Below are positions 17,120 through 25,441 of a DNA stretch of 64,000 nt, piece by piece. This stretch comes from Oceanospirillaceae bacterium (GTDB lineage: Bacteria > Pseudomonadota > Gammaproteobacteria > Pseudomonadales > Litoribrevibacteraceae). Numbering within the stretch: position 1 is the stretch's first letter; each line of letters starts with the position of its first letter. The position numbers and the translations under genes are program-made. The notes beneath the pieces were generated by a model. The model made no database searches, was not told the DNA's origin, and worked only from the letters and a program-made list of their open reading frames with translations. Where the stretch lies: positions 1 to 64,000 of the forward strand of contig JADFAD010000009.1 of assembly GCA_015665455.1 (NCBI GenBank), read 5' to 3'.

Positions 17120-17556
17120 ATAAGCAAACAACACCACCGCATATGACGAAAGAAGATAAAGTCATTTTATTTGATGGTGTATGTAAGCTATGTCACTTTT
17201 GGAGCCAGTTCACGATCAAGTATGACAAGAAAAGAGTGTTTAAACTGGCTTCAGTTCAGTCTCCTGAAGGCCAACGTATTTTAGCCCATTTCGGAATGCC
17301 TACAGATCAATTCGATACCATGCTCTACATTGAAAACAACCTGTCGCATGAAAAGAGTGATGCCTTTCTTAAGATCATCCGCCAATTTCCTCTTCCCTGG
17401 AGAGCCCTTTTCATCTTCTCAGTCATTCCCAAAGCAATTAGAGACTGGGGCTATGACCGAATTGCGTTAAATCGATATGTACTTTTCGGGAAATACGATC
17501 AATGTATTTTGCCAACCGCAGACCATAAATCCCGCTTTTTGAACCCTCAAGAATAA
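17116..17556 (+). CDS. DCC family thiol-disulfide protein (DUF393)
   Basis: A 146-residue thioredoxin-like protein with the defining DGVCKLC motif (after VILFDG, at about residues 19-25), which gives the family its DxxCxLC name. The start overlaps the helicase stop, so it is translationally coupled to it. It is probably a cytoplasmic or membrane-peripheral redox protein; relatives have no settled substrate. Confidence 0.88.
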   Translation: MNKQTTPPHMTKEDKVILFDGVCKLCHFWSQFTIKYDKKRVFKLASVQSPEGQRILAHFGMPTDQFDTMLYIENNLSHEKSDAFLKIIRQFPLPWRALFIFSVIPKAIRDWGYDRIALNRYVLFGKYDQCILPTADHKSRFLNPQE

Positions 17557-17576
17557 TACAAATACGAAAACAACAA

Positions 17577-17783
17577 TTAGTCGAGTCTAAAACCAATCTT
17601 TAAAGTCACTTGCCAATGCGCTACTGCGCCATTGTCAATGTGCCCTCTGGTTTCAGTGACTTCAAACCAATCCATATGTTTGATGGTTTGCGACGCTTTG
17701 TTGATGCCGTTCTTAATCGCATCCTCCAAACCACTGGTTGAACTACCAACGATTTCCACTTTTTTATAGACATGCGCACTCAT
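17577..17783 (-). CDS. Dodecin (flavin-binding)
   Basis: A 68-residue protein matching dodecins: VYKKVEIVGSSTSGLEDAIKNGI, then the flavin-stacking Trp region MDWFEVTETRGHI and a final beta strand HWQVTLKIGF. Dodecins form hollow dodecamers that store riboflavin, FMN or FAD. GAGGGG lies before the ATG. It is convergent with the DCC gene and transcribed alone. Confidence 0.92.
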   Translation of the reverse strand: MSAHVYKKVEIVGSSTSGLEDAIKNGINKASQTIKHMDWFEVTETRGHIDNGAVAHWQVTLKIGFRLD

Positions 17784-17935
17784 ACAAATCCCCTCGATTA
17801 GACCAACGTTAAAATAAGTCTAGGAGAAAAAGAGTATCCATCCATATTAATTCAATGAAAGATCGAGAAAGAAAAAACGCTTAAGAAAGATTGATTGAAT
17901 CGCTCAAGAAAGAGCGATTCAAGGGATGACTGATA

Positions 17936-18316
17936 TTAGGCTTGCTGAGGCGTTGTGAAGCGCGACTCTAAGTAGTTGATGATGTCTGAAGATTCATACA
18001 TCCAGCTTACTTCACCTTGATCATCTTCTATTCGAAGACAAGGTACTTTCAGCGTACCACCACCATTGACCAACTCATCTCGGCTTGTTTCACTACGCTT
18101 AGCATCATGAGTTTCAATATTTAAACTATTACGTTTCATTGAACGACGTACTTTCACACAAAACGGGCACGCAGCGTACTGATACAGAGATAACTTTGCC
18201 GTTTGGGTATCAATCTCGGATTGAGTTTGAGCATCTCTTTTTACGCCTTTTGGCGTGAACACCCAGTTAAAAAATAAAATTAACGCACCCAAGATCGCAC
18301 GAACTATACGCAACAT
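17936..18316 (-). CDS. Membrane-anchored glutaredoxin-like protein
   Basis: A 126-residue protein with one N-terminal membrane helix (IVRAILGALILFFNWVF) and a glutaredoxin domain carrying CPFC, cis-proline LKVPCLRI and SSDIINYLESRF. The ATG at 18316 follows AGG; a GTG two codons upstream is less likely. The domain may face the cytoplasm, since residues after the helix (TPKGVKRDAQ) are positive. Membrane glutaredoxins of this type are poorly studied. Confidence 0.85.
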   Translation of the reverse strand: MLRIVRAILGALILFFNWVFTPKGVKRDAQTQSEIDTQTAKLSLYQYAACPFCVKVRRSMKRNSLNIETHDAKRSETSRDELVNGGGTLKVPCLRIEDDQGEVSWMYESSDIINYLESRFTTPQQA

Positions 18317-18656
18317 AAACACCTGCCTTCAATTACATTTAAACGAACATTCAGCCATTCCTTTATGCGAATGACTGTAGAAATTTTGCGCTATTATACG
18401 CATCTGACACCCAGCGTCCAAATCCGTTCTAAATTGAGTCGTCTTATAGATGTTTGATTCTAAGTTGTCATGCTAGAATGCCGCCGTTATCCATGGGTAG
18501 AAGTAGATACTGCCTGCGCTATGTTGGTCTAACGATGTCGTTATAAACTGTATCCTTTAAAAACAGTGTCGTTATATATAGACAGTCAGAACGAAAAGTT
18601 TGTAACGTAAAAAACCCGTGGAATATAAAAAACCTAGCAACCACAAGGAATGACTA
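18317..18656. other. Gene-free interval before the DUF2760/Hsp70 operon
   Basis: These 340 bases hold the promoters of the divergent glutaredoxin-like gene and the operon. No convincing reading frame, hairpin or repeat was recognised. I looked for a heat-shock (sigma-32) promoter and found no clear match. Confidence 0.5.
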
Positions 18657-19241
18657 ATGAATATTGATCTAGCCTCTCTTCCAACCACCATCGACATGCT
18701 TCATCTAATTCTTGCTGTCCTAGTTATCATTTTTTTAGTCTTAGTTATTAAACGGAAGCCAACAGAACAAGCGACCTCAGTAGAGCCAATTGCTGAGCAA
18801 AAACCAGAACCAGCGCCTACCACAGCTAAAGAAACACCAAAACCGGCTCAACTGAAAGAAGCAACACCGGATGCAGCACTTCAACTTCTTACCCTTCTTC
18901 AACAAGACGCGCGTTTCATTGATTTCATTCAAGAAGACGTAGCCAATTATTCAGACGCAGACATCGGTGCAGCAGCACGAGTTGTTCATGAAGGCAGCAA
19001 GAAAACGTTATCCACCTATTTTGAGCTTACTCCAGTTCGTAACGAAGACGAAGAGTCTCGTATTACATTGAATGAAGGCTTCGATGCCACTGAAGTACGA
19101 TTAACAGGCAACGTCGTTGGGGAAGCACCTTTCACCGGTACATTGGTTCATAAAGGCTGGAAAGTAACCAATACAAAGTTGCCTAAGATCGCCGAAGGAC
19201 ATAACACTTCAATCGTTGCATCAGCAGAGGTTGAGCTATGA
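18657..19241 (+). CDS. DUF2760 domain membrane protein
   Basis: A 194-residue protein with one N-terminal membrane helix (IDMLHLILAVLVIIFLVLVI), a proline/glutamate-rich linker to about residue 65 and a C-terminal DUF2760 domain beginning ALQLLTLLQQDARFIDFIQED. The conserved ARVVHEGSKKTL and HKGWKVTNTKLPKI segments are visible. Function unknown. It is the first gene of a tight operon with two Hsp70-like proteins (overlap of 4 bases with the next start), an arrangement that recurs in proteobacteria; the domain may be a membrane-linked co-chaperone or client adaptor. Confidence 0.88.
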   Translation: MNIDLASLPTTIDMLHLILAVLVIIFLVLVIKRKPTEQATSVEPIAEQKPEPAPTTAKETPKPAQLKEATPDAALQLLTLLQQDARFIDFIQEDVANYSDADIGAAARVVHEGSKKTLSTYFELTPVRNEDEESRITLNEGFDATEVRLTGNVVGEAPFTGTLVHKGWKVTNTKLPKIAEGHNTSIVASAEVEL

Positions 19242-21190
19242 GTGATACAGAAACAAATCCAGTTGAAGACACTAATGAAATGACAGCGCGTTATTCCGTC
19301 GGGATCGATTTAGGTACCACGCATTGCGTTCTGTCTTACCTTGATTTGGAAGCGGCCAGTGACGAAACAGCCGATGCAGTAGAGTTAGCAGTTTTACCCA
19401 TTCCACAACTCACTCAACCAGGTGTTATCGAAGAAAAGGATCAACTGCCTTCTTTTATGTATATGGCTCACGATTCTGAGCTTAACGAAGGTGATGTAAC
19501 TCTGCCTTGGAACGAAAAGCCCGAAGATATCGTTGGATCAATGGCACGAAACCTTGGTAGCAAAACCCCTATTCGCCTAGTTTCTAGTGCCAAAAGTTGG
19601 TTATGTCACAGCGGTGTTGATCGCCATTCGGACTTTCTACCTGCAGGCAGCCCTGAAGAAGTCTCTAAGGTATCGCCTCTGGATGCCACCTTTGAGTATT
19701 TAGATCACTTAACATGCGCTTGGGATAATAAATTCCCTGATCATCCTTTGGTTGACCAAGAAGTCACCATCACTATCCCCGCATCGTTTGACCCTGCTGC
19801 ACGAGAGCTCACTGCAGAAGCAGCCAGTTTCGTCGGCTACGAAAATTTAACGCTCCTCGAAGAACCCCAAGCGGCAGTATATAACTGGCTCCATGCATGT
19901 GGTGATGAATGGCGGAATCAGGTTAACGTCGGCGACATTATTCTTGTTGTTGATGTGGGCGGTGGGACAACCGATTTATCGCTCGTTGCCGTCACAGAAG
20001 ACGAAGGTAACTTAACACTGAATCGAGTTGCTGTGGGTGACCACATTCTTCTTGGTGGCGACAACATGGATTTAGCATTAGCTTATCGTGTCAAAGCCAA
20101 ACTGGCTCAGGAAGGCAAAGAACTTCAGACATGGCAAATTCAGGCAATCACCCATGCATGCCGTGATGCTAAAGAACAATTGTTGTTGGATAACGATGTC
20201 ACCGAAGTGCCTATTGTGGTTCCAAGCAGGGGTTCAAAGTTATTCGGAAACACCCTTCGTACAGAACTGACGCGAGAAGAAGTTCGCGAAACCCTCGTTG
20301 AAGGTTTCTTCCCGAATGTATCTATTTCAGATCATCCCCGTGCAGCGCGCCGTGGAGCCCTAACTCAAAAAGGCTTACCTTACGCTCAAGACCCTGCAGT
20401 CTCTCGCCACCTAGCTGCATTCTTAAGCAAACAAGCAGATGCCGCAGAAGACCTTAACGAATCACCTGCAGAAGAAGATAACAGCATGTTCGCTGACCCG
20501 CTTTCTGGTGGTTTTGGTGCTCCGGAGGCGGACAGTGCGCAGTTCATAAAACCCACTGCAGTCCTTTTAAACGGCGGCGTTTTAAAAGCGCCTGTATTAG
20601 CAGATCGAATTCTTTCAATCATTAATCAGTGGTTGACCGACGCAAACGCAGAAGAAGCTAGGCTGCTGACAGAATCCAATCTAGACCTTGCGGTTGCAAA
20701 CGGTGCCAGCTATTACGGCTATGTAAAACAAGGCCAAGGCGTTCGTATTCGAGGCGGACTTGCTAATGCCTATTACGTAGGCATTGAAAGTGCAATGCCT
20801 GCAATTCCGGGAATGGAGCCACCATTAGAAGCGCTTTGTATTGCGCCATTTGGCATGGAAGAAGGTACTGAAACAGAAGCAAGCTCAGCGGAGTTTGGCC
20901 TTGTGGTCGGCGAGCCGGTTCATTTCAGATTCTTTGGTTCAAACACCCGTCGTCATGATGAAACGGGTCTACAGCTTGAACAATGGCAGGATGATGAACT
21001 GGAAGAGCTGCCTGAACTGCAAGCGACCCTATCGACGGAAGGTCGACGAGCAGGTGAAGTTGTACCAGTAAATTTAAGTGCGAAAGTCACGGAAGTAGGA
21101 ACTCTAAAGCTTGAAGCCATTGCGGTCGATAGTAACGATGAAAATGGCGAACCTGAACGCTGGCAGATAGAACTGGATGTACGAGACTAA
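19238..21190 (+). CDS. Hsp70 family protein, first of a pair
   Basis: A 650-residue DnaK-like ATPase. Phosphate-binding loop 1 is YSVGIDLGTTHCVLSY (near residue 22), phosphate 2 is VVDVGGGTTDLSLV (near 237) and the connect/adenosine regions include LNGGVLKAP. The nucleotide domain is followed by only a short beta-type substrate region, without the alpha-helical lid or the EEVD-type tail of DnaK. It differs from DnaK, HscA and HscC. It is coupled to DUF2760 (ATGA overlap) and directly followed by a second Hsp70 gene (stop and start adjacent). Confidence 0.9.
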   Translation: MSDTETNPVEDTNEMTARYSVGIDLGTTHCVLSYLDLEAASDETADAVELAVLPIPQLTQPGVIEEKDQLPSFMYMAHDSELNEGDVTLPWNEKPEDIVGSMARNLGSKTPIRLVSSAKSWLCHSGVDRHSDFLPAGSPEEVSKVSPLDATFEYLDHLTCAWDNKFPDHPLVDQEVTITIPASFDPAARELTAEAASFVGYENLTLLEEPQAAVYNWLHACGDEWRNQVNVGDIILVVDVGGGTTDLSLVAVTEDEGNLTLNRVAVGDHILLGGDNMDLALAYRVKAKLAQEGKELQTWQIQAITHACRDAKEQLLLDNDVTEVPIVVPSRGSKLFGNTLRTELTREEVRETLVEGFFPNVSISDHPRAARRGALTQKGLPYAQDPAVSRHLAAFLSKQADAAEDLNESPAEEDNSMFADPLSGGFGAPEADSAQFIKPTAVLLNGGVLKAPVLADRILSIINQWLTDANAEEARLLTESNLDLAVANGASYYGYVKQGQGVRIRGGLANAYYVGIESAMPAIPGMEPPLEALCIAPFGMEEGTETEASSAEFGLVVGEPVHFRFFGSNTRRHDETGLQLEQWQDDELEELPELQATLSTEGRRAGEVVPVNLSAKVTEVGTLKLEAIAVDSNDENGEPERWQIELDVRD

Positions 21191-24037
21191 ATGACAGATC
21201 AACCGAAGTACTTAGTCGGCATTGACTTAGGCACCACGCATACTGTGGTTGCTTATGCCGACATGAGCAAGCCCCTTTCTACTGAAAATTGTCAGATTTT
21301 CGAAATTGATCAACTTGTTGCTCCGGGAGAAGTGGCCAAAAAGCCCCTACTTCCGTCGTTTCGTTATCACCCAGCTGAAGGCGAGTTGAACGAAACCGAT
21401 TTAACACTGCCTTGGTCTCATGAAGATCATGGCAAGAGAGACAGCAAACTCGCCGGTGAGCTGCCTCAAGCGGTCATTGGAGAGTGGGCAAGAGAATTAG
21501 GCGCTAAGGTTGATGGTCGTCAGGTCGTAAGCGCCAAAAGCTGGCTTTCTCATCCACAGGTTGATCGCAGTGCTGATATCCTGCCTTGGGCCGGAGCAGA
21601 AGGCATTGCGAAAGTATCGCCGGTCTTGGCCAGTGCCAGTTACTTATTTCATGTAAGGAAAGCCTGGAACCACGAACACCCTCAAGCAAAGTTAGAAGAT
21701 CAAGAAGTCGTTATTACGGTGCCAGCTTCATTTGATGAAGGCGCAAGAGCACTGACGGTTGAAGCAGCCGCACGCGCAGGCCTTGAAAAAGTACTTCTTC
21801 TCGAAGAACCACAGGCGGTTTGTTATGACTGGTATGCCAGACAAGGTGATAATGCCCAGTCAACTCTCGCCAAAATTAAACTCTTGATGGTATGTGACGT
21901 GGGTGGCGGAACAACCGATCTCAGCTTAATCAAAGTTGCCCAAGCAAAAGATAATTCACTGTCATTATCTCGCGTTGGAGTGGGAAATCATTTGATGCTC
22001 GGCGGTGATAATGTTGATCTGGCGTTGGCCCACAATGCTGAACAGCAAATTAATGGATTGTCAGAAACGGGGTCGCCAAAGAAAAAGCTAAGTGCAGCCA
22101 GTTTATCTCAACTCATTCAACAGACGAGAAAAGCAAAAGAACTTTTACTGAGCGATAATGCGCCAGACAGCGCCAAAGTAACAATATTAGGCAGTGGAGC
22201 GAAGCTCATTGGTGGCTCGAAAAGTTGTCACCTTACCCGCCAACAAGTGCACGACATTGCGCTTGATGGCTTTTTTCCTGAAATACAGTTCAATGAACGA
22301 CCAAACAAACGACGCAGTGCTGTTGTGGAATTTGGTCTGCCCTATGCCTCAGATCCAGCCGTCAGTAAACATCTGGCCGAGTTCATTAACAACCATGAAT
22401 CAGCCTGTCGTGATGCGTTAGAACTGAGCAGCGATCAGAACGTAGATGCCATCCCCGATGCTGTCTTATTTAATGGTGGGGTATTTAATAGTCCTACCCT
22501 CATGAATCGCTCGCTTTCTGTTTTAAGCAACTGGCGCGGTGAAACAGTCACTCAATTAGAAAACAACAACCCAGACCTTGCCGTCGCGCAAGGGGCAGTC
22601 GCCTATGCAAAAGCGCGTCGAGGCGCCCAACTGAAAATCGGAGGCGGTTCCGCACGGACATTTTTCTTAGGCCTAGATAAGTCAGATGCAGAGCAAAAAG
22701 CCATTTGCTTAATGCCTAAGGGTACCGAAGAAGATCAGGAACTCACATTAAGTGACCGAAAATTTGCATTACGACTCGGTCAACCGGTTAAGTTCCATCT
22801 GTTCTCAAGCACGGCTGACGAAACTTATGAACCAGGAGAATTAATTTCGATTACAGATCAGGACGTTAGCTCTCAGCGCTTTATCTCTCTTCCGCCATTG
22901 GTGGCTGTCATGGATTCAGATCAATCAAGTGACAATCAAACCATGGAAGTGTCGTTAGCAACGCGCTTAACGGAAGTCGGAACACTTCAAATTGACTGTG
23001 TATCTGAAAACGCTCAACGGTGGCATGTTGAATTTGAAATCCGTAAAAATTTAACTCAACAAAGAAAGTCAGATTCAAGCGAAAAATTACCCGCTAAGTT
23101 TCCAGATGTAGTGGATAAAGTGGACGCCGTTTATGGTGCAAGTAAGAAAGACAACAATCCCAAAGCGGTTAAGTCGCTAAGAACCGATATCGAAAAACAA
23201 CTAGGAAAACGTGATACATGGGAAGTACCGGTTCTTAGAGCCCTATTCGATCAGTTACTTGAAGGAAAAAATCGCAGACGCCGATCCGCCGCTCATGAAC
23301 GAGTTTGGTTAAACCTCGCAGGTTACAGTCTTAGACCCGGTTTTGGCTACCCTATCGATGATTGGCGAATAGAACAGGTCTGGAATCACTACCAACACGG
23401 AATTCAGTTCAATCAAGAAACCCAAGTCTGGGTCGAATGGTGGACGTTCTGGCGTCGCTGCGCCGGTGGACTCAATGCAGAGCAACAACTTAAGCTGTTC
23501 AAAGACATTAGCAAGTATCTCAATACATCAGCATTAACCAGTAGAAAGTTGCAAACCGAGCTCAAACAAAAATCCTACGAGGACATGGTTAAGCTTGTTG
23601 CCACCTTAGAGCAGTTACCTACAGAAGATAAAGCTCAAGTTATCAAGTGGTTACTGAAAAGACTTGAGAAAGCCTCTGAGACCATTACCAGTTGGTGGGC
23701 CGTTGGACGAATAGCCTCAAGAGTCCCTTTTCATGGCAGCGCTCATAATGTCATTGATAAAGAAAAGGTTCATGAATGGCTACCCCAGTTATTAAAAGTA
23801 GACTGGAAGAAAAACCAGCACGCTGCTTTTGCTGCAGTACTCATGGCTCGCATGAGCGGTGATAGAACTCGAGACATTGATGAATCATGGCGAACACAGG
23901 TCATTGATAAATTATCGACGTCAAAGGCCCCTGCATCTTGGATTGATATGGTTCAAACCGTCAAAGAACTGGATGAAGCAGAAACCAAGAAAGTATTTGG
24001 TGAAGGCTTACCCGTTGGTCTTCAACTTATTCAGTAA
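21191..24037 (+). CDS. Hsp70 family protein with long C-terminal extension, second of a pair
   Basis: A 948-residue Hsp70 relative. It has YLVGIDLGTTHTVVAYADMS at the N-terminus, VCDVGGGTTDLSLIK near 235 and FNGGVFNSPTLMNRS near 430. The ATPase and beta parts end near residue 620. About 330 further residues form a helical domain containing RKNLTQQRKSDSSEKLPAKF, a DWRIEQVWNHYQHG segment and Trp-rich VWVEWWTFWRR, which matches my memory of the DUF3731 region seen only in such proteins. The extension replaces the DnaK lid. The ATG directly follows the previous stop. Confidence 0.9.
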   Translation: MTDQPKYLVGIDLGTTHTVVAYADMSKPLSTENCQIFEIDQLVAPGEVAKKPLLPSFRYHPAEGELNETDLTLPWSHEDHGKRDSKLAGELPQAVIGEWARELGAKVDGRQVVSAKSWLSHPQVDRSADILPWAGAEGIAKVSPVLASASYLFHVRKAWNHEHPQAKLEDQEVVITVPASFDEGARALTVEAAARAGLEKVLLLEEPQAVCYDWYARQGDNAQSTLAKIKLLMVCDVGGGTTDLSLIKVAQAKDNSLSLSRVGVGNHLMLGGDNVDLALAHNAEQQINGLSETGSPKKKLSAASLSQLIQQTRKAKELLLSDNAPDSAKVTILGSGAKLIGGSKSCHLTRQQVHDIALDGFFPEIQFNERPNKRRSAVVEFGLPYASDPAVSKHLAEFINNHESACRDALELSSDQNVDAIPDAVLFNGGVFNSPTLMNRSLSVLSNWRGETVTQLENNNPDLAVAQGAVAYAKARRGAQLKIGGGSARTFFLGLDKSDAEQKAICLMPKGTEEDQELTLSDRKFALRLGQPVKFHLFSSTADETYEPGELISITDQDVSSQRFISLPPLVAVMDSDQSSDNQTMEVSLATRLTEVGTLQIDCVSENAQRWHVEFEIRKNLTQQRKSDSSEKLPAKFPDVVDKVDAVYGASKKDNNPKAVKSLRTDIEKQLGKRDTWEVPVLRALFDQLLEGKNRRRRSAAHERVWLNLAGYSLRPGFGYPIDDWRIEQVWNHYQHGIQFNQETQVWVEWWTFWRRCAGGLNAEQQLKLFKDISKYLNTSALTSRKLQTELKQKSYEDMVKLVATLEQLPTEDKAQVIKWLLKRLEKASETITSWWAVGRIASRVPFHGSAHNVIDKEKVHEWLPQLLKVDWKKNQHAAFAAVLMARMSGDRTRDIDESWRTQVIDKLSTSKAPASWIDMVQTVKELDEAETKKVFGEGLPVGLQLIQ

Positions 24038-24368
24038 CTTCTTAAAGGTGTTGAGTTCTTCAAGTCTGCCTATCACGCTGAAAACAGCATGTGAAAATTA
24101 ATACTTTAGAACCATTATTTAACAAAACTGTCATTTTAATGGTTCTGAAGAGTTATTTTTCCAAAGCTCGATTCGTATATATTTCAAACACCTTACATAT
24201 ATTGATCACTCGATTAATAAAGAGATTTCAAATTACACATTCTAGAATATGTCTAGAAAGTAATCACACCACTCGCATTCCGGAAACAAATCTACACACT
24301 CTTGGTTATTGTCCCTCCCTCATGCCATTGGTAATCTCTGCGTTTCAAAATTCAAAGGACTGAAAATT
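24038..24368. promoter_or_regulatory. AT-rich interval with a TTCTAGA palindrome before the lipoprotein gene
   Basis: This 331-base interval has no gene. It contains TTCTAGA-N5-TCTAGAA (24240-24258), an imperfectly spaced but exact inverted repeat, about 110 bases before the lipoprotein ATG. A ribosome site AAAGGAC lies at 24354-24360. The palindrome may be an operator; the factor is unknown. Confidence 0.35.
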
Positions 24369-25019
24369 ATGAAATTAAAATCATTCGTTTCCATCTTAAG
24401 CATTGCAGCCGTAGCTCTTTCATTGAGTGCATGTAAATCTGCAGCCGTTAAGCAAAATACTGATCACGCGTTTCCTATTGTTGTGAGTGCTGAAGAACCT
24501 GCGTTCATCTTCCCTATCAGCCTTCACGGCACGCCAGGTAACGACACTGAGGTAGGGCTTGCAATATCTTCAGGTGCAGTTGCTGAGTACGGTGCATCGG
24601 TTATCTCCGGTCAACAGTTATACAGCCAAGTAGGCAACCTATCTTGGACACTTGGCGAGAACATGCGTCGCCAGGCAAATAAAGACCAATTCAAAATGAC
24701 CGGTACTGCGGATAAAGAAGCGAAAAAGCTTGATAAGCAGATGAAAAAGCTTACAAGCAAGCTGAAGTCCATGGGCGTTATTACTAACCCTGATTACAAC
24801 TTCAAATACGTGATTGTTTTACACGTTGACTCTGCTGGTGGCATGCAAGTCCCTTACGTTAAAAATGTAACGGCTTTCGGTGGCATTATTGATCTTGAAA
24901 CCCAAGAAATTGTTACTTACATCGAAAAAGATTTAACGCTTTCTGAAGACGGTGTGCTTGCTCAAATGCCTGCAGAAATGAACAAAATCATTGCAGACCT
25001 GTTAGCACCAAGCGCTTAA
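24369..25019 (+). CDS. Putative lipoprotein of unknown function
   Basis: A 216-residue protein with a lipoprotein signal: MKLKSFVSILSIAAVALS followed by lipobox LSAC, so the mature N-terminus is Cys22. The ATG at 24369 is chosen over the in-frame start at 24309 because it has AAAGGAC before it and gives the signal. The mature part is soluble with VVSAEEPAFIFPISLHGTPGND and a C-terminal ETQEIVTYIEKD strand. No family recognised. A terminator closes the gene, so it is probably monocistronic. Confidence 0.82.
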   Translation: MKLKSFVSILSIAAVALSLSACKSAAVKQNTDHAFPIVVSAEEPAFIFPISLHGTPGNDTEVGLAISSGAVAEYGASVISGQQLYSQVGNLSWTLGENMRRQANKDQFKMTGTADKEAKKLDKQMKKLTSKLKSMGVITNPDYNFKYVIVLHVDSAGGMQVPYVKNVTAFGGIIDLETQEIVTYIEKDLTLSEDGVLAQMPAEMNKIIADLLAPSA

Positions 25020-25041
25020 TCCTAAAGATCCAGCGTTTCCC

Positions 25042-25073
25042 AAAAAAGCCGTGTAGCGATACGCGGCTTTTTT
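25042..25073 (+). terminator. Terminator after the lipoprotein gene
   Basis: AAAAAAGCCG (25042-25051) pairs with CGGCTTTTTT (25064-25073), with extra base pairs in the inner part and a 6-base loop. The T-run and A-run make it usable in both directions. Confidence 0.88.
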
Positions 25074-25230
25074 GTATCTGAATTTCTTCGCCCTTGGTTT
25101 ACAACACTCCTTGTGTAAATCGAACTCTAAAACACGCCTATCGACCGACGATAATCTACGCCCTTATCAGTAGAGATATCTGCACACGTCTCACTATTTG
25201 TAATACATCATCACTTTTGTAGACTTTTTG

Positions 25231-25399
25231 TAGCTTGCCATAGCTTGCTCAACAAAGCCTGCTAGCTTGAAAGCGTAAGCAGGAAGAAAGGCCACCAAGC
25301 TAGATGACCACTAGCTTCAACCACTTTTCGTAGTATCCCGTTAAAACCGGTGCACGCTCTCAGTCTAAATACTCATAGATGTATGACGTTGCGCACCGG
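25231..25399 (+). other. Structured leader region with TAGCTTG repeats and a CCGGTGC/GCACCGG stem
   Basis: Upstream of the large membrane protein, TAGCTTG occurs at 25231, 25241 and 25263, its complement CAAGCTA at 25296 and the variant TAGCTTC at 25312. CCGGTGC (25347-25353) can pair with GCACCGG (25393-25399), enclosing 39 bases. The 422-base gap between stop and start has no reading frame. This is either an operator cluster or a 5' RNA structure; I recognise no known riboswitch. Confidence 0.4.
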
Positions 25400-25441
25400 A
25401 GACACTTTGGACAGTCTAATTAATACGGAGATTAGAAAGAG

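Noticed and set aside
18400-18600. Heat-shock (sigma-32) promoter for the Hsp70 operon
   Set aside because: No CTTGAA-N13-15-CCCAT-like pair was found. The TTGTCA near 18467 has no convincing -10 partner.
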